DNA of 64,000 bases, from positions 873,114-937,113 of the forward strand of contig CM026390.1 of NCBI GenBank assembly GCA_014843695.1. Direction: 5' to 3'. Numbering within the stretch: the stretch's first letter is position 1; every line of letters starts with the position of its first letter. The translations under genes and the position numbers were made by a program. The DNA comes from Archivesica marissinica (Eukaryota > Mollusca > Bivalvia > Venerida > Vesicomyidae). Below are positions 55,101-64,000 of the stretch, one piece after another. The notes beneath the pieces are model-generated. The model ran no database searches. It worked only from the letters and a program-made list of their open reading frames with translations, and was not told where the DNA came from.

Positions 55101-57935
55101 ATATATCCCGAGCGGGCATGCATATATCCCGTGCGGGCATGCATATATCCCGTGCGGGAATGCATATAACAAGGACTGACATGCATATATCCCGTGCGGG
55201 CATGCATATATCCCGTGTGGGCATGCATATAAACCTGGCGGGCATGCATATATCCCGTGTGGACATGCATATATCCCGAGCGGGCATGCATATATCTCGT
55301 GCGGGCATGCATATATATTCCGTGCGGGCATGGATATAACCCCGTGCGGGCATACATATATCCCGTGCGGGCAGTCATATAACCCGGGCGGACATGCATA
55401 TATCCCGTGCGGGCATGCATATATCCCGTGCGGGCATGCATATAACAAGGACTGACATGCATATATCCCGTGCGGGCATGCATATATCCCGTGCGGGCAT
55501 GCATATATCCCGTGCGGGCATGCATATAACAAGGACTGACATGCATATATCCCGTGCGGGCATGCATATATCCCGTGCGGGCATGCATATATCCCGTGCG
55601 GGCATGCATATAACCCGTGCGGGCATTCATATATCCCGTGCGGGCATGCATATATCCCGTGCGGGCATGCATATAACAAGGACTGACATGCATATATCCC
55701 GTGCGGGCATGCATATATCCCGTGCGGGCATGCATATATCCCGTGCGCGCATGCATATATCCCGTGCGGGCATGCATATATCCCGTGCGGGCATGCATAT
55801 ATCCCGTGCGGGCATGCATATACAAGGACTGACATGCATATATCCGGTGCGGGCATGCATATATCCCGTGCGGGCATGCATATATCCCGTGCGGGCATGC
55901 ATATAACAAGGACTGACATGCATATATCCCGTGCGGGCATGCATATATCCCGTGTGGGCATGTATATAACCCGGGCGGGCATGCATATAACAAGGACTGA
56001 CATGCATATATCCCGTGCGGGCATGTATATAACCTGGGCGGGCATGCATATAACAAGGACTGACATGCATATATCCCGTGCGGGCATGCATATATCCCGT
56101 GCGAGCATGCATATATCCCGTGCGGGCATGCATATAACCCGGGCGGACATGCATATATCCCGTTCGGACATGCATATATGCCGAGCGGGCATGCATATAA
56201 CCCGGGCAGGCATGCATATATCCCGTGCGGGCATGCATATATCCCGTGCGGACATGCATATATCCCGTGCGGGCATGCATATATCCCGTGCGGGCATGCA
56301 TATATCCCGTGCGGGCATGCATATATCCCGTGCGGGCATGCATATAACAAGGACTGACATGCATATATCCCGTGCGGGCATGCATATATCCCGTGCGGGC
56401 ATGCATATAACAAGGACTGACATGCATATATCCCGTGCGGGCATGCATATATCCCGTGTGGGCATGTATATAACCCGGGCGGGCATGCATATAACAAGGA
56501 CTGACATGCATATATCCCGTGCGGGCATGTATATAACCTGGGCGGGCATGCATATAACAAGGACTGACATGCATATATCCCGTGCGGGCATGCATATATC
56601 CCGTGCGGGCATGCATATATCCCGTGCGGGCATGCATATAACCCGGGCGGACATGCATATATCCCGTTCGGACATGCATATATGCCGAGCGGGCATGCAT
56701 ATAACCCGGGCAGGCATGCATATATCCCGTGCGGGCATGCATATATCCCGTGCGGACATGCATATAACCCGGGCGGGCATGCATATATCCCGTGCGGACA
56801 TGCATATATCCCGTGCGGACATGCATATATCCCGGGCGGGCATGCATATATCCCGTGCGGACATGCATATATCGCGTGCGGACATGCATATATCCCGTGC
56901 TGGCATGCATATATCCCGTGCGGGCATGCATATATCCCGTGCCGGCATGCATATATCCCGTGCGAACATGCATATATCCCGTGCGGGCATGCATATATCC
57001 CGTGCGGGCATGCATATATTCCGTGCGGGCATGCATATATCCCGTGCGGGCATGCATATATCCCGTGCGGGCATGCATATATCCCGTGCGGGCATGCATA
57101 TATCGCGTGCGGACCTGCATATATCCCGTGCTGGCATGCATATATCCCGTGCTGGCATGCATATATCCCGTGCGGGCATGCATATATCCCGGCGGGCATG
57201 CATATATCCCGTGCGGGCATGCATATATCCCGTGCGGGCATGCATATAACCCGGGCGGACATGCATATATCCCGTGCGGGCATGCATATATCCCGTGCGG
57301 GCATGCATATATCCCGGGCGGGCATGCATATATCCCGTGCGGACATGCATATATCCCGTGCGAACATGCATATATCTCGTGCGGGCATGCATATATCCCG
57401 TGCGGGCATGCATATATCCCGTGCGGGCATGCATATATCCCGTGTGTGCATGCATATGTCCCGTGCGGGCATGCATATATCCCGTGCGGGCATGCATATA
57501 ACCCCGTGCGGGCATGCATATATCCCGTGCGGGCATGCATATAATTCGGGCGGACATGCATATATCCCGTGCGGGCATGCATATATCCCGTGCGGGCATG
57601 CATATATCCCGTGCGGGCATCCATATAACCCGGGCGGACATGCATATATCCCGTGCGGGCATGCATATATACCGGGCGGGCATGCATATATCCCGTGCGG
57701 GCATGCATATATCCCGTGCGGGCATGCATATATCCCGTGCGGGCATGCATATAACCCGGGCGGGCATGCATATATCCCGTGCGGCCATGCATATATCCCG
57801 TGCGGGCATGCATATAACACGGGCTGGCATGCATATAACGCGGGCGGGCATGCATATAACGCGGGCGGGCATGCATATAACACGGACTGACATGCATATA
57901 ACCCGGGCATGCATGCATATAACCCTGGCGGGCAT
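49105..57935. repeat. 21-bp CpG-containing minisatellite array
   Basis: About 420 copies of a 21-bp unit made of GCATGCATATAT followed by CCCGTGCGG, or AACCCGGGCGG, or AACAAGGACTGAC. Each main-type unit has CCCG-TG-CGGG, a perfect inverted repeat, and 12 bases of strictly alternating purine and pyrimidine. The period is seven codons, so frames on both strands are open for long stretches (MHISRAG and similar); these are artefacts. Large block copies: 49151 and 49760 are 609 bp (29 units) apart with almost no change; 53307 and 55034 mark another pair about 1.7 kb apart; 56026 and 56526 a third. Confidence 0.97.
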
Positions 57936-58642
57936 GTGTTTATTTACGTAACATTACACAAATAGACACGTGTTTATTTACGTAATATTACACAAATAGA
58001 CACGTGTTTATTTACGTAATATTACACAAATAGATACGTGTTTATTTACGTAACATTACACAAATAGACACGTGTTTATTTACGTAATATTACACAAATA
58101 GACACGTGTTTATTTACGTAATATTACACAAATAGACATGTGTGTATTTACGTAATATTACACAAATAGACACGTGTTTATTTACGTAATATTACACAAA
58201 TAGACACGTGTTTATTTACGTAATATTACACAAATAGACACGTGTTTATTTACGTAATATTACACAAATAGACACGTGTTTATTTACGTAATATTATACA
58301 AGTGTTTATTTACGTAAAATTACACAAATAGACACGTGTTTATTTACGTAATATTACACAATTAGACAAGTGTTTATTTACGTAATATTACACAATTAGA
58401 CAAGTGTTTATTTACGTAATATTACACAATTAGACAAGTGTTTATTTATGTAATATTACACAATTAGACAAGTGTTTATTTATGTAATATTACACAATTA
58501 GACAAGTGTTTATTTATGTAATATTACACAATTAGACAAGTGTTTATTTATGTAATATTACACAATTAGACAAGTGTTTATTTACGTAATATTACACAAT
58601 TAGACAAGTGTTTATTTACGTAATATTACACACATAGACAAG
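57936..58642. repeat. 34-bp near-palindromic minisatellite with TAATATTAC
   Basis: About 21 copies of a 34-bp unit. In the left half each unit reads as arms GTGTTTATTT and AAATAGACAC around a 14-base middle ACGTAATATTACAC. The arms pair with one G-T mismatch, CACGTG joins neighbouring units, and the centre GTAATATTAC is itself a perfect palindrome. In the right half (from about 58330) the arm has changed to AATTAGACAAG and symmetry is weaker. Nearly every copy keeps TAATATTAC. Confidence 0.95.
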
Positions 58643-59394
58643 TGCTTTACGCAATAATCATCGAGCATCAATTTTCTGCGTTTCATGAAGAGTGCTAAAA
58701 CATCAAATGTTCACCTGATAAAAAGTCGATAAGCAGATGGCAGAAACAGGAATCGGTACCCGGCACATCTAGTATTCGGACGGCTAGATGATGCTTGAAA
58801 CATAACAAGTGAGACCAAGCATCACGTCTATTGAAGGATTTCAAATCATTCGAGAAATAGAATACGCAGACAAACAGATCACAGTAATTAGACAATAACA
58901 GCTTCGTACGTTCATGAGTGTTTACCAAGCGTGTTCTCTGCCTGCGCAGTTACACATCTCAAACGTAATGGCAAAAGTGCAATGTCCTTAATCAGACATA
59001 GCTACAGGCTACTACCTATTGTCTCCCATGATCACATTGCTGCATGGATAGTTTAGTTGTATAGTGCGTTTATATCAGAGAAATAACGTCCGTCTATACA
59101 GTATTAGACAACGACTAAGTCACATGATCCAATGAAAACCCCACATTTCTCGCTTTTAAATCGAATAGACGCGACCTACGTATGTACGTTGTCTAAGTCA
59201 GATAGATCAACTCGCTTTGCTCAGTGTATATTTCTTTAAGACGGGCCAAATCGTGATCTATCCTATGCACATTATTGTAAACACATCAAATGAAAGAAGA
59301 AGAAATAAAAACTAAAACAATAAATATTGATGGAAGTGAAGAAGATACAATATGTATGTATGAGAAATGCTCTACCCTTCTGCTGACCCTGTAC
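58643..59394. other. Unique intron sequence downstream of the long PKD exon
   Basis: About 750 bp without repeats. It holds the donor of the exon at 59395. An open minus-strand stretch at 58928-58695 with a donor-like TCAG|GTGAAC has an acceptor-like CAATAG, but its phase does not fit between the neighbouring exons, so I do not call it. Confidence 0.55.
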
Positions 59395-60079
59395 CTGAAA
59401 ATCTGTGACTTGGTATTGTACTATAATCCACGACGCCATGTTGTTGGAATAACCACCGTTTAACGCCGTCCATTGAAGGTTAAAATATCCACTGTTTGTA
59501 TACGTATGTGCAAAGGTCGATAAACTATACAGTTCATACAGAATAGACGAGTTCTCGCTTTGGAACGTTGTTCCGTCTCCCATGTCAATTACATACTCAA
59601 ATCCAGACCGCGGCACCCCGGTAAATTCTAAAATCATTGGCGTGTTTGTAATTAAAATAGGACAGTGTGAGCAGGATAGATCTACAGTGTTCAGTTTATC
59701 CCAAATGCGCATGTATTTATACAACACCATGTAATCTACGGGGCTCTCTACAACCACCGTGGCGTTATAATATCCTTGTGTGCCGTAAATGACGTCATAT
59801 TGATACGGCAGTGAGGCAGGTAGTGTATCTTGAATGTCTTCGATAATGTTGACCGGGTTATTTCCATCATGTAGAGTTATTGTGATGTTGACTCTTGCCA
59901 TTGGGATATTAGCAGCGGCATTAATATCTAGTTCAAAGTGTGCGTTCTGTGTGGTCATTCTCCGATTTGCATTCACTGTAAAGCTGATCCCATTGAGAGA
60001 ATAGACTGCAAACAGCGGCACGGTGATGGTGAAGTTACTCACAGCATTACTCGCAATTACTGTTACGTTCGTCTGTGGT
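59395..60079 (-). CDS. PKD-repeat protein, long second exon of a module (685 nt)
   Basis: Acceptor TTTAATCAG|ACCACAG before 60079; donor GATTTTCAG|GTACAG after 59395. It starts with one base that completes an arginine codon begun in exon 63120-62945 and ends in phase 0. It encodes 228 residues. Residues 1-26 (TNVTVIASNAVSNFTITV) complete the PKD domain opened by the previous exon. Residues about 45-125 look like a second, degenerate PKD-like domain (LHDGNN at 69-74, GYYNATVVV at 102-110). Residues about 145-225 are a clear PKD domain: YVIDMGDGTT at 162-171 for the W-D-F-G-D-G motif, then FAHTYTNSGYF at 189-199 and WTALN. Two cysteines (136, 139) may pair. Several N-glycosylation motifs (NVT, NFT, NIT, NAT, NSS) fit an extracellular protein. 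A polycystin- or REJ-type protein is the best guess; the exact family is not decided. Confidence 0.88.
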
Positions 60080-60394
60080 CTGATTAAATTCATAAAAACA
60101 TAAATAATCTATGCATATACAAGGTCATGTCTGATGTTGCATATCCTAATCTATATTCCAGCATGCCCCATTAATATGAAATGCGAACAATATTGAATCT
60201 ACAGTATTAGTGAATATAAAATATAGATATTAATTTATTTAAAAGGTCAAAAGGAATATATAGGTGATGATGTCATCTGTAGCGTTGCCCAGTACTGATT
60301 TGGTTCTTGAGAAAGAAAATGTAGCACAATGTACACAGCAGTCTATAAACAATAGATACTGTTGTAAATGCATCAGATTTTGAAAACTTGTTGT
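60080..60394. other. Unique intron sequence upstream of the long exon
   Basis: AT-rich; contains the acceptor region of exon 60079. No further exon recognised. Confidence 0.6.
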
Positions 60395-61212
60395 ACTGAC
60401 TATTGGTGACACATTGTGCACTGTCAAACTGTATGTTACTGGTCACTATTGGTGACACATTGTGCACGGTCAAACTGTATGTTACTGGTCACTATTGGTG
60501 ACACATTGTGCACGGTCAAACTGTATGTTACTGGTCACTATTGGTGACACATTGTGCACGGTCAAACTGTATGTTACTGGTCACTATTGGTGACACATTG
60601 TGCACGGTCAAACTGTATGTTACTGGTCACTATTGGTGACACATTGTGCACGGTCAAACTGTATGTTACTGGTCACTATTGGTGACACATTGTGCACGGT
60701 CAAACTGTATGTTACTGGTCACTATTGGTGACACATTGTGCACGGTCAAACTGTATGTTACTGGTCACTATTGGTGACACATTGTGCACGGTCAAACTGT
60801 ATGTTACTGGTCACTATTGGTGACACATTGTGCACGGTCAAACTGTATGTTACTGGTCACTATTGGTGACACATTGTGCACGGTCAAACTGTATGTTACT
60901 GGTCACTATTGGTGACACATTGTGCACGGTCAAACTGTATGTTACTGGTCACTATTGGTGACACATTGTGCACGGTCAAACTGTATGTTACTGGTCACTA
61001 TTGGTGACACATTGTGCACGGTCAAGTATGTTACTGGTCACTATTGGTGACACATTGTGCACGGTCAAGTATGTTACTGGTCACTATTGGTCACACATTG
61101 TGCACGGTCAAGTATGTTACTGGTCACTATTGGTCACACATTGTGCACGGTCAAGTATGTTACTGGTCACTATTGGTCACACATTGTGCACGGTCAAGTA
61201 TGTTACTGGTCA
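60395..61212. repeat. 46-bp minisatellite, highly homogeneous, with 43-bp edge variant
   Basis: About 18 copies. The 46-bp unit carries GGTCACTATTGGTGACACAT, TGTGCACGGTCAAACTG and TATGTTACT. From about 60440 to 61020 the copies look identical. The last four or five lose 3 bp (GGTCAAGTATG), and the final three also change GGTGACAC to GGTCACAC. GTCAC-TATTG-GTGAC is a small inverted repeat lost in those last copies. It lies in the 2.9-kb intron between 62945 and 60079. Confidence 0.95.
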
Positions 61213-61554
61213 GATTGAATAAGATCATTTAATACTCTTACTATACTAGTTAACAAATATAATTTTAATGTATGTCATAGTTTATGAACGTTTGTTAATA
61301 TATATATATACACCATGGCAGTCATAATTGAGAAGGCAGTAAAACATACAATTAAACAAATAGTATTGCTGCCATGGTAGCTTCAGTATGAACTTTGGAG
61401 CAGGAATGTCTTTGTAACATTTAAAGCTGTTATTACATTTAAAGTGGCAGAAAATCGGGGACATAAAGACCTTTCTACAGACTATAATTTCCTATTATAT
61501 TGTTTGTTTGTTTCCAACTGTGTCGTTAAATTTAATAAAGAAACGAGGGTTCGA
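61213..61554. other. Unique intron sequence with a short inverted repeat
   Basis: Holds a (TA)n run near 61298-61310 followed by ACCATGGCAG at 61312-61321 and its exact complement CTGCCATGGT at 61369-61378. This may be the edge of a small element or a chance hairpin. No exon recognised. Confidence 0.45.
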
Positions 61555-62560
61555 AAAGAAGGTTCGTACACATTTATCGCTATATCTCACAAAGAGGGTT
61601 CATACAAATGTATTGTTATATCTCACAAAGAGGGTTCATACAAATTTACCGCTATATCTCACAAAGAGTGTTCGTACAAATTTACCTCTATATCTCACAA
61701 AGAGGGTTCGTACACATTTACTGTTATATCTCACAAAGAGGGTTCGTACAAATTTACTGTTATATCTCACAAAGAGGGTTCGTACAAATGTACTGTTATA
61801 TCTCACAAAGAGGGTTCATACAAATTTACTGTTATATCTCACAAAGAGGGTTCATACAAATTTACCGCTATATCTCACAAAGAGGGTTCGTACACATTTA
61901 CCACTATATCTCACAAAGAGGGTTCGTACAAATTTACCGATATATCTCACAAAGAGGGTTCGTACACATTTACCGATATATCTCACAAAGAGGGTTCGTA
62001 CACATTTACCGATATATCTCACAAAAGAGGGTTCGTACAAATTTACCACTATATCTCACAAAGAGGGTTCGTACAAATTTACCGATATATCTCACAAAGA
62101 GGGTTCGTACAAATTTACCACTATATCTCACAAAGAGGGTTCGTACAAATTTACCGATATATCTCACAAAGAGGGTTCGTACAAATTTACTGTTATATCT
62201 CACAAAGAGGGTTCGTACAAATTTATTGTTATATCTCACAAAGAAGGTTCGTACAAATTTACTGTTATATCTCACAAAGAGGGTTCGTACACATTTACCA
62301 CTATATCTCACAAAGAGTGTTCATACAAATTTACCGCTATATCTCACAAAGAGGGTTCGTACAAATTTACCGATATATCTCACAAAGAGGGTTCGTACAC
62401 ATTTACCACTATATCTCACAAAGAGGGTTCGTACAAATTTACCGCTATATCTCACAAAGAGGGTTCGTACACATTTACCACTATATCTCACAAAGAGGGT
62501 TCGTACAAATTTACCGCTATATCTCACAAAGAGGGTTCGTACAAATTTACCACTATATAT
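61555..62560. repeat. 36-bp minisatellite array
   Basis: About 28 copies of a 36-bp unit with TATCTCACAAAGAGGGTTCG and TACAAATTTACC; variants are ACACATTT, TTCATAC, ACTGTTA. The period is twelve codons, so all plus-strand frames stay open (SHKEGSYKFT and others); I treat these as artefacts. One extra base at about 62025 shifts the frame. Confidence 0.95.
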
Positions 62561-62944
62561 ATACCTTTTGCACCGGTTTATTTTCGGTGTAATCTGAATT
62601 ATACTACATTTAAGCGGAATTATCACGTGATTACCTCCCCTATATAGCAGACAAATGATTGAGCAATACTCAAACGTCACATCCGGTCGTGTTAACCATT
62701 TCGGAAATTCCTACTTTCACTTTTGCTAGTTTTTAGAACACCAAAATCCCTGTTTACTAGTGAAAAATAATTGTTCAAATTAAACTTTGTAATTAATAAT
62801 AAAAAATTAGTTACACCGTGTTAGGCCATAGGCCTATATATTAACATGAACGAAATGCACTTATTCGTATTAAAGCACAGACATGTATTTAAACTGATGT
62901 ACTAACATATGGAATACAATGGAAGTAGGGAGGTGTATGTTAAC
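62561..62944. other. Unique intron sequence downstream of the first PKD exon
   Basis: AT-rich, no repeat array, no exon recognised. Contains the donor of exon 62945 (ACCAG|GTTAAC on the minus strand). Confidence 0.6.
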
Positions 62945-63120
62945 CTGGTAAATGCATGTAAGAAATGCATGTCCCTAAAATCGTCATTGTATGTGAAATA
63001 CTGTGTTATATTGTCATCCATTATCCAGATCAGTGTGACATTTGATCCGTGTGTAGCACTGGCTGCGAACTGATGTTGGTATCCAATTGCTATGTAGATC
63101 TGCGTGTGGTTTAGCCAAGC
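62945..63120 (-). CDS. PKD-repeat protein, first exon of a module (176 nt)
   Basis: Acceptor AACTTGTAG|GCTTGG before 63120 and donor ACCAG|GTTAAC after 62945; phase 0 to 2, no stop in frame. It encodes 58 residues plus two bases, starting AWLNHTQIYIAIGYQ and ending FLHAFT. Same length, same phases and ungapped alignment with exon 20820-20645 mark the two as duplicated copies. It forms the N-terminal half of a PKD domain (IGYQHQFAASATHGSNVTLIW), with the acidic turn degenerate (MDDN). Joined to exon 60079-59395 the split codon gives arginine. The start of the protein lies outside the window. Confidence 0.85.
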
Positions 63121-63229
63121 CTACAAGTTTCATATTGCATTAAGATTAAAACAAAAAGTGCGATAACTGTAATAGTAGAACAATCCTTACTCAAAATATA
63201 TAAATATAATACACAATATAAATGTCACA
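63121..63229. other. Unique intron sequence upstream of the first PKD exon
   Basis: About 110 bp of AT-rich sequence with the acceptor of exon 63120; nothing else recognised. Confidence 0.6.
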
Positions 63230-64000
63230 AAGTAAGGCATTAACCCGTTCCCTCATAGAAGCACCTCTTGACGCCATTACCAATACAACATACATTAACC
63301 CGTCCCCTCATAGAAGCACCTCTTGACGCCATTACCAATACAACATACATTAACCCTTTCCCTCATAGAAGCACCTCTTGACGTCATTACCAATACAAAA
63401 TACATTAACCCTTTCCCTCATAGAAGCACCTCTTGACGCCATTATCAATACAACATACATTAACCCGTTCCCTCATAGAAGCACCTCTTGACGCCATTAC
63501 CAATACAACATACATTAACCCTTTCCCTCATAGAAGCACCTCTTGACGCCATTACCAATACAACATACATTAACCCGTTCCCTCATAGAAGCACCTCTTG
63601 ACGCCATTACCAATACAAAATACATTAACCCTTTCCCTCATAGAAGCACCTCTTGACGCCATTACCAATACAACATACATTAACCTGTTCCCTCATAGAA
63701 GCACCTCTTGACGCCATTACCAATACAAAATACATTAACCCTTTCCCTCATAGAAGCACCTCTTGACGCCATTACCAATACAAAATACATTAACCCTTTC
63801 CATCATAGAAGCACCTCTTGACGCCATTATCAATACAAAATACATTAACCCTTTCCCTCATAGAAGCACCTATTGACGCCATTACCAATACAACATACAT
63901 TAACCCTTTCCCTCATAGAAGCACCTCTTGACGCCATTATCAATACAAAATACATTAACCCTTTCCCTCATAGAAGCACCTATTGACGCCATTACCAATA
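63230..64000. repeat. 55-bp minisatellite array, running off the right edge
   Basis: About 14 copies of a 55-bp unit with CATTAACCCGTTCCCTCATA, GAAGCACCTCTTGACGCCAT and TACCAATACAA. Variants are CCCGTT/CCCTTT/CCTGTT and TACC/TATC. It continues past the window. Confidence 0.95.

Noticed and set aside
58695..58928. Minus-strand open stretch in unique DNA, with acceptor-like and donor-like ends
   Set aside because: The only open frame starts and ends in phases that cannot sit between exon 59395 (ends phase 0) and exon 20820 (starts phase 0). No similarity to the PKD module.
61555..62560. Pol III B-box-like GGTTCG in each 36-bp unit
   Set aside because: Only six bases match and there is no A box at a suitable distance; likely chance.

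Overview
This window looks like nuclear DNA of a marine invertebrate animal. A mollusc, perhaps a bivalve, fits best, but that is inferred from style and no species marker was seen. The evidence is spliced exons with GT/AG borders, introns of kilobase size, tRNA-derived SINE copies, and polycystin-style PKD repeats in the protein. There are no bacterial operons, CRISPR arrays, rRNA genes or credible intact tRNA genes. About nine tenths of the sequence is tandem repeat, and nearly all long reading frames in it are by-products of repeats.

The one gene with real support lies on the minus strand and is read from high to low coordinates. Three exons are solid: 63120-62945 (176 nt), 60079-59395 (685 nt) and 20820-20645 (176 nt). 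Their splice phases fit (0 to 2, 2 to 0, 0 to 2). The two 176-nt exons align without gaps over 58 residues with about 22 identities. One 176-nt plus one 685-nt exon makes an 861-nt, 287-residue module of about three PKD (Ig-like beta-sandwich) domains, and the next module starts at 20820. Two weaker exon candidates follow at 3646-3479 and 2003-1801. No start codon, signal peptide, transmembrane end or stop is in the window, so this is an internal part of a large, probably extracellular, glycosylated protein.

Layout from left to right: 18-bp array (1-1729); candidate exon; 31-bp array with a SINE-like insertion; candidate exon; 27-bp array (3663-10005); a gap of exactly 1000 N; 45/52-bp array (11006-20530); PKD exon; 42-bp array (20903-34212) with a SINE inside it and another at its end; a patch of unique DNA with a MITE-like element; 25-, 24-, 31- and 28-bp arrays (34990-48830); 21-bp array (49105-57935); 34-bp palindromic array (57936-58642); PKD exon; 46/43-bp array; 36-bp array; PKD exon; 55-bp array running off the right end.

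Each array has its own unrelated unit, and together they fill the introns; one inferred intron is 38.6 kb. The most notable points are the two-exon PKD module, the likelihood that its missing long exon sits in or beside the assembly gap, and the 34-bp array whose unit is a near-palindrome with TAATATTAC at its centre. Positions of array edges are approximate to about one repeat unit. I saw no complete gene system beyond this.
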